A stretch of DNA of 61,153 nt, taken from NCBI GenBank assembly GCA_013388675.1, contig JACAEW010000174.1:1-61153 (forward strand), read 5' to 3'. The notes below the pieces were generated by a model. The model was given only the letters and a program-made list of their open reading frames with translations, was not told where the DNA came from and did no database searches. This DNA comes from Syntrophaceae bacterium. GTDB lineage: Bacteria > Desulfobacterota > SM23-61. The position numbers and the translations under genes are program-made. Of the stretch, positions 1-9,296 are shown piece after piece; within the stretch, counting starts at the first letter, position 1; each line of letters opens with the position of its first letter.

Positions 1-26
1 GAATGGGGTTGTCGCTGTTTAAGCTG

Positions 27-202
27 GGATTGCGTTTTGGGCGAAGGGTTCGGGGACGGGTGCCTTGCGGAAGCCGGGCCAGCGCTCCGGAACCCCGGAT
101 TTTTCCCGCCGAGGCTGTCCCGCCCCGGGCGGGATGCCCCGCTGGGCCTGGGCGATGGATTCGTTTTCTCTTTTTTTACCCACTTGATTGGTAGAAGACC
201 CA
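27..202 (+). repeat. Dispersed intergenic repeat, copy 1
   Basis: About 175 bp with a GC-rich middle ending in a T-rich stretch and the tail TTTACCCACTTGATTGG followed by AGAAGACCC. The same order of blocks is visible at 25319-25493 (same strand) and, inverted, at 58471-58645. Shared landmarks are GACGGGTGC, TTGCGGAA, a GGCGGGATGCC-like core, GGGCCTGGGCGA and the tail. It holds no convincing gene. The 63-residue reading frame across it ends in FYPLDW, which recurs in a frame over copy 3, so that frame is a by-product of the repeat. Confidence 0.7.
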
Positions 203-307
203 AAACTTAGAAGGGGGGTGATCAAGAAAAGAATCGGCCTGGAAGCATGGAATCCTATCTCATTTTAACCCTCGATCTTTTTCCTTGAATATGAAAAGGA
301 GGAAATT

Positions 308-1438
308 ATGGCAATCCATTCGCAACCGCGATTCCCTGGCCTTGCGGGATTCCTGATCTTCGTTTTCCTTCTCTTGGCTCTCCCGTCCTTTTCCTTCGCT
401 CAACCCGAACCGCTGAAAGCCATCCTGAACGTCCCCTGGGGTGCCGAATCCGCCGTAGGAATCCAGCACAAAGATTTCGTCGATCTGACCAAGGAAAAAA
501 CCAAAGGCCGCCTGCAAATTAATGCCTATTACGGCTCTTCCCTATACGGCCTGGATCAGCAGCCGGCCATGCTTCAGAAAAATGTAATCCAATTCGGGGC
601 CCAAAGCGGCTGGTACTGGCAGAAATTGGACCCGGCTTGTACCCTTACCTGGTGTCCCTTTTTCTTCCCCAACAAAGAGAAAATGGCCCAATGGTACCGG
701 AGCGCCGCAGTCCAAAAATTTCTGGAAGATTACATGGGTAAGAAATATGGCCTGATGAATCTGCCGGACATTGGCTGGGTTGGGTCCAATCCTCTTCTCT
801 GGAGCACGGATTGGGTCCTGGACAGCCTTGACAAAATGAAAGGAAAACGAATTGCCACGTGGGGAGACACGGATGATGCTTTCTTTGGGGCCTTCGGGGG
901 AATGGGCCTGAGCACCAATTTTAACGTTCATTACACTCAACTCCAGACCAAGATGGTGGATGGGGCGGGAGGAACGGCCATTCCCAACCTGAAGACCTGC
1001 GGCCTCGGTGAATTTACCCGGTTCCGCCACTAGCCGTTCTTGTACCACAACGCCTTATCGACCGTGGTCAATCCCATTTTCTGGAAAAAGCTGCCGCCGG
1101 ATATTCAGAAGATCATTTTGAACGACGTTTGTCCGGAGGTAGAAAAGCGGGCCAATGGGCGCATTCAAGAACTCGAGGCCAGCATGATTCAGTTTGCCGA
1201 ACAAAAGATCGGACAGAAGGAAATCCTGGTTCCTCCGGAGGTTTTCTTCCCCATGCTGGATTGGGTGGTGAAAAACATCTGGGAAAAGAGAATTAAGGAT
1301 TATCCCGCAGGACTGCCTTTATGGGAAGAGGGAGCCAAAGTGGTCGGCTATGGCTTTAAGGATGGAAAATTCTCCGGGGTTAAGGACGCCTGGGAAGGAT
1401 TTTACATCCAGACTTACGGCGGAAAGTTGAAAAAGTGA
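308..1438 (+). pseudogene. dctP: TRAP transporter substrate-binding protein (DctP family) with in-frame TAG
   Basis: Periplasmic solute receptor of a TRAP transporter; it would deliver an organic acid to the DctQ/DctM permease encoded directly downstream. A signal peptide (hydrophobic residues about 12-31, ending SFAQPEP) follows a good ribosome site (AGGAGG) before the ATG. The reading frame stops at TAG 1031-1033 after 241 codons, then continues in the same frame with PFLYHNALS through LPPDIQKI, the usual DctP C-terminal half, to a TGA at 1436-1438. Total length of 376 codons fits the family. There is no frameshift, only one amber codon. It could be a nonsense mutation (for example from CAG), a base error, or a recoded codon; TAG ends several other genes here, so recoding is the least likely. 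Confidence 0.85.
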
Positions 1439-1564
1439 CCTTCCCCCTACCTTCCCGGGGAAAAAGTCTGGCTTCCCCGAAATCGTGCCAAGGGGTTGAG
1501 AGAAGATGACCTCCTTTCAACCCCGGAAATCACCCCAGAAAATTTGGCAGGAGGTTTATTGCCG

Positions 1565-2080
1565 ATGATGGGCAAATCTATCCGGGGGTTCCTCGATGGG
1601 GCTGCGAAGGCCGCTGACTGGCTAAGCCTTTTCCTTTTATCCCTGATTACCGTTCAACTGATCATCGTGGTAATCCTTCGCTATGTTTTTCTGATGAATA
1701 TTCGCTGGTTCGAGCAAAGCTCCACCCTCTTATTTTTTTATCTGGTCTTCCTTCCCGCGGGGTTGCTTTCACGAACCGGACAGCACCTCAAAATGGAAGT
1801 TCTCTCGGAATCCCTCCAAAAACATCATCGCCATCGAGCGCTCCGGATCCTGCAAATTGGAACCAAAGGGGTGGAAGCGCTTTTTTGCGCCATTGTGCTC
1901 TATCTTGCCTGGAAGTACACCCTCTTCCTGATTGAGGTCGATGCCACCTACTATTACGAATTTTTCGGCCGTCGCGTCCCCCAATGGACGACTTCGGCTG
2001 CGTTTATTCTCGGATTTTTTTTCCTTCTCCTTCACACCCTGGAAGCCATGCTCCTTTCGGCCACGCAAAAGAAAAGCTAG
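1565..2080 (+). CDS. dctQ: TRAP transporter small permease (DctQ)
   Basis: Small membrane subunit of the TRAP transporter, coupling the receptor to the large permease. The 171-residue product has four hydrophobic segments; the first (about LSLFLLSLITVQL) is followed by RYVF and RWFEQSS, typical of DctQ. I chose ATG 1565 because AGGAGG lies at 1549-1554, ten bases upstream; a TTG at 1496 would add 23 residues without a comparable site. The gene sits between dctP and dctM, 12 bp before the latter, as in standard TRAP operons. Substrate cannot be read from the sequence. Confidence 0.88.
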   Translation: MMGKSIRGFLDGAAKAADWLSLFLLSLITVQLIIVVILRYVFLMNIRWFEQSSTLLFFYLVFLPAGLLSRTGQHLKMEVLSESLQKHHRHRALRILQIGTKGVEALFCAIVLYLAWKYTLFLIEVDATYYYEFFGRRVPQWTTSAAFILGFFFLLLHTLEAMLLSATQKKS

Positions 2081-2092
2081 AGGAGATCGGGG

Positions 2093-3361
2093 ATGGCCAT
2101 TGTCCTTTTAATTCTGGGCATTCTATCTTTGCTGTTTGGAGTTTCCCTGTATGCCGGACTAGGCTATACGGCCGGATTGGCCGCATGGGCCGCTCAGATC
2201 CCCTTAGACGCGATTATCGCCTCCGCCGCGGGGGCCCTACACAAGGAGATCTGGTTGGCCATCCCGTTGTTCATTCTGACCGGATTCCTGATGATTCAGG
2301 GGACCTCCATGGATCGGCTCGTCGATGCGGTAAACGCCTTTGTCGGCTGGATGCCGGGTGGATTAGCGTTGGTGATGGTCGTAACCTGCGCTTTCTTCGG
2401 CGCTTGTTCCGGTTCTATTGTGAGCGCCGTCGCCGCAGTGGGCTCCATCATGATCCCCATGATGGAAGAGCAGGGATATGACCGGGCCTGGAGCGCCTCT
2501 TTGGTGGCGGTCGCCGGCATTTTAGCCATGCTCATCCCCCCCAGCAATCCTTTTATCATCTATTGCGGGGTCACGGAAACACCGGTAGGGCCCATGTTTT
2601 TAGCCGGAATTCTTCCCGGATTATTGCTCGCCGCCATTTTATACCTGGTCGTCCTACTCACGCCCGAAGGAAGAATCCGAAGCCGGAAGTATTACACCTG
2701 GCGTGAGCGATGGCGGGCTCTTTATGCCGTCTCACCCATTTTCGGCATGCCGCTGGTCATCCTGGGCGGAATTTACGGCGGGCTGGCCACACCGGTGGAA
2801 GCGGCGGCCCTGGCCTGTGCCTATTCTGCCCTCATCGGGTTTTTGGTGTACCGGAAGCTTACGGTGCAAGGGACCCTCGATGCCCTGAGGTCCTCGATCC
2901 GCATCACGAGCATGATTTTTGTTTTGGTGGCGATGGCTTATGCTCTGAATGCCGTTATCACTATGTTGGGGGTTCCCACGGACCTCGTGTCTTTCGGCGT
3001 GGGACTGGGGAAATGGAGTTTTTTGCTCATGGTTTTGAGCTTTATGCTGTTTACCGGAATTTTTTTGGAAGAGATCAGCACCATGGCCGTAATCGTCCCT
3101 ATCCTTTGGCCCACGGTGGTTAAACTGGGCATCGACCCTTTGCATTTTGGCGTTATCGTTTGCACGGCTGCGGCGATTGGCTATACGACTCCACCCGTTG
3201 CGCTGAATCTATACACGGCCGCCTCAGTGGCCGACGTGGATGCGATGAAGGTATTCCGCAGGATCATTCCGTTTTTGATCGGAATCATCGTCATGAACAT
3301 CATCGTCATCTTTATTCCTCAGATATCGACTCTCATTCCCTATAAGGTTTACGGCCGATAA
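2093..3361 (+). CDS. dctM: TRAP transporter large permease (DctM)
   Basis: Large membrane subunit (422 residues), the sodium- or proton-coupled transport channel of the TRAP system. It is hydrophobic throughout with about 12 segments and carries family-typical stretches such as FFGACSGS, AMLIPPSNPF, GGIYGGLATPVEAAA and TTPPVALNLY. GAGGAG before the ATG supports the start. It forms an operon with dctP and dctQ. The biotin carboxylase genes follow after 107 bp on the same strand, so the imported acid may be linked to carboxylation; this is only a context inference. Confidence 0.93.
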   Translation: MAIVLLILGILSLLFGVSLYAGLGYTAGLAAWAAQIPLDAIIASAAGALHKEIWLAIPLFILTGFLMIQGTSMDRLVDAVNAFVGWMPGGLALVMVVTCAFFGACSGSIVSAVAAVGSIMIPMMEEQGYDRAWSASLVAVAGILAMLIPPSNPFIIYCGVTETPVGPMFLAGILPGLLLAAILYLVVLLTPEGRIRSRKYYTWRERWRALYAVSPIFGMPLVILGGIYGGLATPVEAAALACAYSALIGFLVYRKLTVQGTLDALRSSIRITSMIFVLVAMAYALNAVITMLGVPTDLVSFGVGLGKWSFLLMVLSFMLFTGIFLEEISTMAVIVPILWPTVVKLGIDPLHFGVIVCTAAAIGYTTPPVALNLYTAASVADVDAMKVFRRIIPFLIGIIVMNIIVIFIPQISTLIPYKVYGR

Positions 3362-3468
3362 CCATCGCTAGGGGTTTTCCGCGTCGGAATGCACTCCGGT
3401 TTAAGGGTTGGGATAAACGGAATACGAAAAGCGCCAAAAGCGATAGACAAAATTCTTGGGGGGTTCCC

Positions 3469-4002
3469 ATGTCATCCATTCACCAAGAAGATGTGTTTCT
3501 GATATTGAGGATATTGGATGAATCCACGTTCGATGAACTTCTCTTGGAAAACGGAGATTTCAAACTCCATGTTCAAAGGCATGCCAGGGGCAAGGTGGTC
3601 CATCCTTCCTTTTCCTCCCGTTCCGGGGAAGGAAGTCCCCCTCCAATAGAGAGGGAACAACCCTCCCAACCTGAGAAGACGACCCTACCCGCCATGCTGA
3701 CCCCCGTGGATCAGGAGCCTCCGCCGGGGCTCCTCACGATTCGCGCTCCCATGCTGGGCACGTTTTACCGAACGCCCAAACCGGGCGCTCCGCCTTTTGT
3801 CGAAGTCGGGACTTTCGTTAGGGAAGACGACCCGGTTTGTATTATCGAGGTGATGAAACTCTTCAACACGGTTCGAGCAGGGGTTTGCGGAAGAATTTCC
3901 CGCATCTGCGCGGAACAAGGGCAGATGGTGGAATTCAACCAGCCCCTCTTTTGGGTGGAAAAGACCGGCGGGAATGAGCCTTCCGGGGGATCAAAAGAAT
4001 GA
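3469..4002 (+). CDS. Biotin carboxyl carrier protein (AccB-like)
   Basis: Carrier that holds biotin and shuttles the carboxyl group between the biotin carboxylase and the carboxyltransferase encoded next. The 177-residue product has the AccB plan: an N-terminal segment (DESTFDELLLENGDFKLHV), a Pro/Ser-rich linker (about 45-85), and a C-terminal biotinyl domain with IEVMKLFNT, where Lys130 should be biotinylated. The usual motif is AMKM/AMKL, so VMKL is a mild variant. GGGGGG precedes the ATG. Its last four bases overlap the start of the biotin carboxylase gene (ATGA), indicating translational coupling. Confidence 0.9.
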   Translation: MSSIHQEDVFLILRILDESTFDELLLENGDFKLHVQRHARGKVVHPSFSSRSGEGSPPPIEREQPSQPEKTTLPAMLTPVDQEPPPGLLTIRAPMLGTFYRTPKPGAPPFVEVGTFVREDDPVCIIEVMKLFNTVRAGVCGRISRICAEQGQMVEFNQPLFWVEKTGGNEPSGGSKE

Positions 4003-5381
4003 GAGCGATTTCCCGGGTGCTGGTGGCCAACCGGGGCGAGATTGCGGTCCGCATCATCCAAGCCTGCCGGAAGCTGGGGATTCAGTCGATTCTTGCGGCC
4101 TCCGAAGCGGATCGGGAGAACCTTGCCGCCCGACTCGCCGACCGAGTCGTCTTAATCGGGCCCCCGGCACCCAAGGAGAGCTACCTGCGGATCGGAACGA
4201 TCGTCATGGCGGCCGTCGGAACCGGGGCGGAGGCCGTTCATCCCGGTTATGGGTTCCTCGCCGAACAGCCGGAATTGGCCGAAGCCTGCACCCGATACGG
4301 CCTGGGCTTTATCGGTCCGCGGGCCGATCAGATCCGTAAAATGGGGGATAAGGTCTTCGCCCGGCAAATGGCCCGAAACCTCGGTATTCCCGTCATCGCG
4401 GGGTCCGAAGCAGTCGGTAACTTGGAGGAGGCCGTCTCGCAGGCCCAAAAACTGGGCTATCCCCTCCTCCTCAAAGCTGCGGCGGGCGGCGGGGGGAAGG
4501 GAATGAAGATCGTCCGGCGGCTGGAGGACCTCAAGATTCTCTTTACCGAGGCCGGGGCCGAGGCACTGGCCGCCTTTGGGGATTCCCGTCTGTATCTGGA
4601 ACAGTTCATTCCCAGGGCCCGGCATGTGGAAATCCAAGTCTTGGGGGATCGATTTGGACGGATCATTCATCTGGGGGACCGGGATTGCTCCCTTCAACGA
4701 AGGTATCAAAAGATGGTGGAAGAAACTCCTTCGCCGGCCCTATCCCCGGGCTTGCGGGCCGAAATTTGTCGGGCCGCCCTGGTTTTCGCCCGGGAGATCC
4801 AATATGAAAATGCAGGAACCGTGGAATTCCTCCTGGACCCGGAGCAAAATCGTTTTTTCTTTTTGGAAATGAACACCCGGATTCAGGTCGAACACCCGGT
4901 GACGGAAATGGTGACGGGAATGGACCTTGTCATGGAACAGATTCGGATTGCCGCCGGGGAGCCTCTACGATTCACCCAGGAGGAGGTCCAAAACCGGGGC
5001 CATTCCGTCGAGTGCCGGATCAACGCCGAGTCGCCCCACCGGGACTTCCAGCCTTGTCCCGGACGAATCGAAAAATGGGAGCCCCCGACCGGAAAGTTCA
5101 TCCGGCTGGACAGCCATTGTTATCCGGGCTATTTCGTTCCCCCCTACTATGATTCCCTCCTCGGGAAGCTCGTGGTATGGGGAGAAGACCGCCGACAGGC
5201 GGTCGCCCGCATGATGAAGGCCCTGGCGGAATTCCGGGTTTCCGGCGTGGATACCACCATTCCTTTTCATCGTTTTATCCTGGAGAATCCCGACTTTGCA
5301 GCCGGGAGAATTCATACCCATTGGATCGAAGACACCCTGCTTCCGGAGTTCCAAAACCATGAAAGAAATCAAGTTCGTTGA
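3999..5381 (+). CDS. accC: Biotin carboxylase subunit (AccC-like)
   Basis: ATP- and bicarbonate-dependent carboxylation of biotin on the carrier protein. The 460-residue product matches the usual length of AccC/PycA. It begins with RVLVANRGEIAVRII, contains the ATP-grasp glycine loop KAAAGGGGKGMK and the catalytic EMNTRIQVEHPVTE motif, and ends with the biotin-carboxylase C-terminal domain. The ATG overlaps the carrier gene stop by 4 bp, and the carboxyltransferase start lies 23 bp inside its 3' end, so the three genes are tightly coupled. Because the third gene is a pyruvate/oxaloacetate-type carboxyltransferase, acetyl-CoA carboxylase is less likely. Confidence 0.94.
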   Translation: MRAISRVLVANRGEIAVRIIQACRKLGIQSILAASEADRENLAARLADRVVLIGPPAPKESYLRIGTIVMAAVGTGAEAVHPGYGFLAEQPELAEACTRYGLGFIGPRADQIRKMGDKVFARQMARNLGIPVIAGSEAVGNLEEAVSQAQKLGYPLLLKAAAGGGGKGMKIVRRLEDLKILFTEAGAEALAAFGDSRLYLEQFIPRARHVEIQVLGDRFGRIIHLGDRDCSLQRRYQKMVEETPSPALSPGLRAEICRAALVFAREIQYENAGTVEFLLDPEQNRFFFLEMNTRIQVEHPVTEMVTGMDLVMEQIRIAAGEPLRFTQEEVQNRGHSVECRINAESPHRDFQPCPGRIEKWEPPTGKFIRLDSHCYPGYFVPPYYDSLLGKLVVWGEDRRQAVARMMKALAEFRVSGVDTTIPFHRFILENPDFAAGRIHTHWIEDTLLPEFQNHERNQVR

Positions 5382-6840
5382 CACCACGCTGCGGGACGGC
5401 CACCAGAGCCTCTGGGCCACCCGGATGTCCACCGCCCACATGCTCCCCATCGCCCCGATCCTCGACGACGCGGGGTTCTACGCCGTTGACCTCATGGGAA
5501 CCGTGCAGTTCGATGCCTGCGTGCGCTATTTGCGGGAAAACCCGTGGGAACGTATTCGCCTGCTGCGGGAGGCGATGCCCAAAACCCCCCTCTCGGGTTT
5601 AATCCGCAGCAAATCCCTGACCAGCTTCAACCTAGTCCCCGATTCGGTCATCGAGCTCTGGATCAAACGGTGTGCGGCAAACGGCCTCCGCCGCCTCATG
5701 ATTTTCGATGCCCTGCATGACTGGGATAACCTAGAGATATCCGTTCGAACGGCCAAAGCCGAAGGAATTGAAGTCGTCGTACCCCTGGTTTACTCCTTAA
5801 GCCCGGTCCACACGGATGAGTTCTATGCCCGCAAGACAAAGGAGATGCTGAAACGACTCAAGCCCGACCGGGTCATGATCAAAGATTCCATCGGCCTCCT
5901 CACCGTCGACCGGACCCGTACCCTTGTTCCGACGGTGAAAAGGCTGATCGGCAAAATACCTTTTGAGATGCATTCTCATTGCACCACCGGTTTGGCCCCT
6001 CTTTGCTGCCTCGAATCGGTTTCTCTGGGCATCGACACCCTCCATACCTGTTTCTCCCCTCTGGCTAACGGACCTTCCCACCCGTCGGTCGAGAGCATGA
6101 TCCGGAACCTGCGGCGCATGGGATATGAGCCCAGAGCCGATGAGAAAGCAGCCGAGGCGATTTCCAGCCATTTTCTCTATGTGGCCAAGCGCGAAGAAAA
6201 GCCCATCGGAGCTCCCGTGGAGTACGATATTTTCCAATATTCCCACCAAGTGCCCGGCGGGATGATCAGCAATCTGCGCTTCATGCTCGGCCAAAGAAAG
6301 ATGGAACACCGTTTGGAGGAAGTCCTGGAGGAGATCAGCGTTATCCGGAAGGAATGGGGGTATCCAGTGATGATTACCCCCTTCTCCCAGCTCGTCGGGA
6401 CTCAGGCCGTACTAAATGTTCTCATGGGGGAGAGGTATAAAACCGCCACCGATGAGGCCATCCGTTATGTCCTGGGACATTATGGGAAAACCCCGGCGCC
6501 GGTCGACGGGGAAGTATTGGATAAAATCACCCGTCTCCCCGAGGCAAAAAGCTTTTTGAAGTGGAAACAGCCGCAACCCACCATCACCGAGCTTCGCAAG
6601 GGAATGGGACGGTCGAATCTTTCCGACGATGAACTTTTGCTGCGCATCCTCTTTCCGGAAGAACATGTGGAGGCAACGCTTGCCGCGGGACCGATCGAAA
6701 GGGATTATCCGAGCGGGCACAAACCGGCTATGGCCTTAATTCAGGAGTTAACGAAGAGAAGGGATTTTTCTTCGATTCATGTTCAGCGGAAAAGCTTTGC
6801 CCTCAGCCTGAGGAAAACCTCGGATGCCGTTTCTCAATAG
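5359..6840 (+). CDS. Pyruvate/oxaloacetate-type carboxyltransferase (PycB/OadA/transcarboxylase 5S-like)
   Basis: Transfers CO2 between biotin and a keto acid, most likely pyruvate and oxaloacetate. The 493-residue product starts KEIKFVDTTLRDGHQSLWAT, the HMGL-like TIM barrel signature, and has the metal-site motif MHSHCTTGLAP and a lysine in MIKDSIGLL at the position of the carbamylated lysine. There is no C-terminal biotinyl domain; that function is supplied by the separate carrier two genes upstream. ATG 5359 is chosen because the family N-terminus begins there and GGAG lies about ten bases upstream; a longer frame from 5296 is unsupported. The trio could form a split pyruvate carboxylase feeding C4 metabolism. 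Confidence 0.88.
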   Translation: MKEIKFVDTTLRDGHQSLWATRMSTAHMLPIAPILDDAGFYAVDLMGTVQFDACVRYLRENPWERIRLLREAMPKTPLSGLIRSKSLTSFNLVPDSVIELWIKRCAANGLRRLMIFDALHDWDNLEISVRTAKAEGIEVVVPLVYSLSPVHTDEFYARKTKEMLKRLKPDRVMIKDSIGLLTVDRTRTLVPTVKRLIGKIPFEMHSHCTTGLAPLCCLESVSLGIDTLHTCFSPLANGPSHPSVESMIRNLRRMGYEPRADEKAAEAISSHFLYVAKREEKPIGAPVEYDIFQYSHQVPGGMISNLRFMLGQRKMEHRLEEVLEEISVIRKEWGYPVMITPFSQLVGTQAVLNVLMGERYKTATDEAIRYVLGHYGKTPAPVDGEVLDKITRLPEAKSFLKWKQPQPTITELRKGMGRSNLSDDELLLRILFPEEHVEATLAAGPIERDYPSGHKPAMALIQELTKRRDFSSIHVQRKSFALSLRKTSDAVSQ

Positions 6841-6902
6841 ATCCCCATTGCCGCCAACCTACCCGGTCAGTCCCCCGGGGTGAAGATCGCCTTCCTGCCC
6901 TC

Positions 6903-7523
6903 TCAGCCCCAAAAACCAGCTAATTCGCTCGATGATAGCACCCCTTCGCGAACCATTCGGGGAGAGTCTTCGGAAATATCCAGGACTGTACTCCCCAGGC
7001 CGCCGGGTGTTTTCCCGCCGTCGAGGATTGCGTCCAACCCTTTTCCCAGGGAATGAAAAACTTCCCGAGCGGTCGACATGCTGGGCTGGCCGGAGAGGTT
7101 GGCGCTGGTTCCGGTGACCGGCTTTCCCACGGCCTGAACCAGGGCCTGGGTTACCGGATGGGGGGAATGACGGATGCCGATTTTTTCGGTGCCGGCGGTC
7201 AAAAGGGGGGAAACGTCGGGGGAAGCCCGAAATACCAGGGTGAGGGGGCCTGGCCAGAAATTCTCCATCAACCGTTCCGCCAGAGGATTTACTTCCAGAA
7301 CCAGCCCGCTAAGCCAGCTTCGATCGGCCACCAGAAGGAGAATCGGTTTCCCCTCCTCCCGGCCCTTTATCTGAAAAATCTTTTTCACCGCCGCTTCATT
7401 CCATGCATCCGCCGCCAGGCCGTAGAAAGTTTCGGTGGGAAAAGCAATGACTCCGCCCTGCAGGATGATTCGAGCGGCTTCTTGGATTCCCTTCGGATCG
7501 GATTTTAGGATGGGGCAAGCCAT
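6903..7523 (-). CDS. tsaC: L-threonylcarbamoyladenylate synthase (TsaC/Sua5/YrdC family)
   Basis: Makes threonylcarbamoyl-AMP from threonine, bicarbonate and ATP for the t6A modification at position 37 of ANN-decoding tRNAs. The 206-residue product has the YrdC signature: GGVIAFPTETFYGLAADAW, KGREEGKPILLLV, PGPLTLVF and a TGTSANLSGQPS motif. Length is that of the TsaC/YrdC core; the longer Sua5 C-terminal domain is absent. It lies at the end of the minus-strand purine/ligase cluster, 72 bp after the ligase gene, and converges on the carboxyltransferase gene. No clear ribosome site precedes its ATG. Confidence 0.93.
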   Translation of the reverse strand: MACPILKSDPKGIQEAARIILQGGVIAFPTETFYGLAADAWNEAAVKKIFQIKGREEGKPILLLVADRSWLSGLVLEVNPLAERLMENFWPGPLTLVFRASPDVSPLLTAGTEKIGIRHSPHPVTQALVQAVGKPVTGTSANLSGQPSMSTAREVFHSLGKGLDAILDGGKTPGGLGSTVLDISEDSPRMVREGVLSSSELAGFWG

Positions 7524-7560
7524 ATGAAAGACCGTGAAAAGTGAGGGGGGAAGTAGTGAG

Positions 7561-7590
7561 TTGAAACTTGCAACCCGAAACCTGTAACCC
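7561..7590. repeat. Short degenerate AACTTGCAACCC-type repeat
   Basis: The gap between tsaC and the ligase gene contains a run built from GAAAC/CTTG/CAACC-like units (TTGAAACTTGCAACCC then GAAACCTGTAACCC). It resembles low-complexity runs often seen between genes in related bacteria. No function is evident. Confidence 0.35.
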
Positions 7591-7595
7591 GCTGG

Positions 7596-9296
7596 TTATT
7601 CAAACCCCAGAACTCTTGATCCCTTGATTCCGGCTTTCTTCTTCTCTTCCTCGATCACCTGCTGGCGCAAGAGTCTTCTCAGGATCTTGTTGGAGCTGGC
7701 TTGCGGCAGGTGGGCGCGGAATTCGACCTGGGTGGGAACCTTATACTTGGCCAGGTTCTTTCGGCAGAATTCAAGGATTTCTTCTTCCGTTGCCGCCTGG
7801 CCCGGCTTGAGCACGATAAAAGCCCGGACCGTTTCCCCCCGGTACCGGTCCGGGATTCCCACCGCTACCGCCTGGGAAACCTTGGGGTGCTCGGCCAGCA
7901 CCTGGTCGATATCCTTGGGGTAAATGTTGAATCCCCCGGCTATGATCATGTCTTTCTTGATGTCCAGAATGAAAAAATACCCGTCTTCGTCCATTCGGGC
8001 GATGTCGCCGGTATAGAGCCAGCCGTTGCGAAGGGCCCGGGCGGTCTCCTCCGGACTCTTCCAATATCCCTTCATAACCTGGGGTCCTTGGATGCAGAGT
8101 TCTCCCACCTCTCCCGGCGGAAGAACTTTCTCTCCCGTTTCCAGGTCCACGATCATGGCCAGGGTATCCGGATAGGGAAGGCCGATGCTTCCCGGTTTGC
8201 GCTTCCCAAAGACCGGGTTGCAGTGGGTGGCCGGAGATGCCTCGGCGAGGCCATATCCCTCGGTAACCCGTGCCCCGGTCAGCTTCTCAAAGTCCTCCAA
8301 GGTATCCACGGCCAGCGGGGCCGCCCCGCTGTAGCATACCCGCAAACTGGAAAGGTTGTATTTTTCCGCGCTCTTTTCCTGGGAGAGGGCCACGAACATG
8401 GTGGGCACGCCGGGGAAGAAGGTGGGACGATAGCGCTTGATCGACTGCAGGGTGCCCATAACCTCAAAGCGGGGGATGATGACCATGGTGGCGGCCAGAT
8501 GGATCGGAACGTTCATAGCCACAGCCATTCCGTAAACATGGAAGAAGGGTAGCACCGAGAGGACCACTTCTTTCCCCTTCCGCGCCCGGACCACCCAGCT
8601 TCGAATCTGGAGGGTATTGGCTACCAGGTTTTCATGGGTCAGGACAACCCCCTTGATTCCCTCGCTGATCGCCCCCGTGTATTGCAGGACCGCTTCATCT
8701 TCCGGTTCGGGAGGAATGAAGCGAACCCTCTTTTTAGAGTATTTTTCCAATAAAGGCTCCAGGAAACGGAGCCCTTTCTTTTTTCCCGAGGGCGCTGCAA
8801 CCTTAAGTTTTGCGCGAGGCCTTTTTGCCCCCCCCCACTCCCGCAGGCAGGCCACCAGGATGTTTTCCAGCGAACTCTGACCGGCAATCTCCGCAATCCG
8901 CGGCAAGAGCGGTTCGGCGACGATGAGGGTTCGAATCGCGGCATGATTCAGAAAATGCAGAATTTCCCTCTCCACCGAAAGAGGATTCAAACTGACGACA
9001 ATTCCGCCAACTTTCAGGATGGCATAATAACCTATGACAAACGGAGGGCTGTTGGGAAGGAGCAGGCCTACATGCTCTCCCTTTCGGACCCCCAGGGCAT
9101 TCAGAGCGGCGGCGAGGGAATCGACCTTCTCCTGCAACTCCCGGTAGGTGAACTTTCTCCCGGCGAAAATCATGGCCGTATTCTGGGGAAAGGATTCGGC
9201 CGACTCCTGAAGGAAATGGGGCAGGGGGACCCGGGGATAGTCCAGAGAAGTGGGGACCCCATCCTCGTAGTTTTTCAGCCAGGGAGTTTCGATCAT
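7596..9296 (-). CDS. AMP-forming long-chain acyl-CoA ligase, altered A3 motif
   Basis: Predicted to activate a fatty or other carboxylic acid to its CoA thioester through an acyl-adenylate. The 566-residue length and layout fit FadD-like ligases: A5 region [14 protein letters not shown]7/A8 region [26 protein letters not shown], then [11 protein letters not shown], and the C-terminal NKILRRLLR. The A3 phosphate loop, normally YTGGTTGxxKG, reads [11 protein letters not shown] (residues 206-216), losing the Gly/Thr run but keeping the Lys. The A8 Arg (normally DRKKD) is Ile here. Activity or substrate may therefore differ. The ATG overlaps the purE stop by 4 bp, so it is coupled to the purine genes. 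Confidence 0.85.
   Translation of the reverse strand: MIETPWLKNYEDGVPTSLDYPRVPLPHFLQESAESFPQNTAMIFAGRKFTYRELQEKVDSLAAALNALGVRKGEHVGLLLPNSPPFVIGYYAILKVGGIVVSLNPLSVEREILHFLNHAAIRTLIVAEPLLPRIAEIAGQSSLENILVACLREWGGAKRPRAKLKVAAPSGKKKGLRFLEPLLEKYSKKRVRFIPPEPEDEAVLQYTGAISEGIKGVVLTHENLVANTLQIRSWVVRARKGKEVVLSVLPFFHVYGMAVAMNVPIHLAATMVIIPRFEVMGTLQSIKRYRPTFFPGVPTMFVALSQEKSAEKYNLSSLRVCYSGAAPLAVDTLEDFEKLTGARVTEGYGLAEASPATHCNPVFGKRKPGSIGLPYPDTLAMIVDLETGEKVLPPGEVGELCIQGPQVMKGYWKSPEETARALRNGWLYTGDIARMDEDGYFFILDIKKDMIIAGGFNIYPKDIDQVLAEHPKVSQAVAVGIPDRYRGETVRAFIVLKPGQAATEEEILEFCRKNLAKYKVPTQVEFRAHLPQASSNKILRRLLRQQVIEEEKKKAGIKGSRVLGFE

Noticed and set aside
3-194. 63-residue frame ending FYPLDW
   Set aside because: It is a reading across repeat copy 1; the same ending appears across copy 3 on the other strand, with no start signal or conservation beyond the repeat.
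1031-1033. Pyrrolysine insertion in DctP as the main call
   Set aside because: TAG is a common terminator in this window, no pyl genes are seen, and the MttB relative here is the non-pyrrolysine type.
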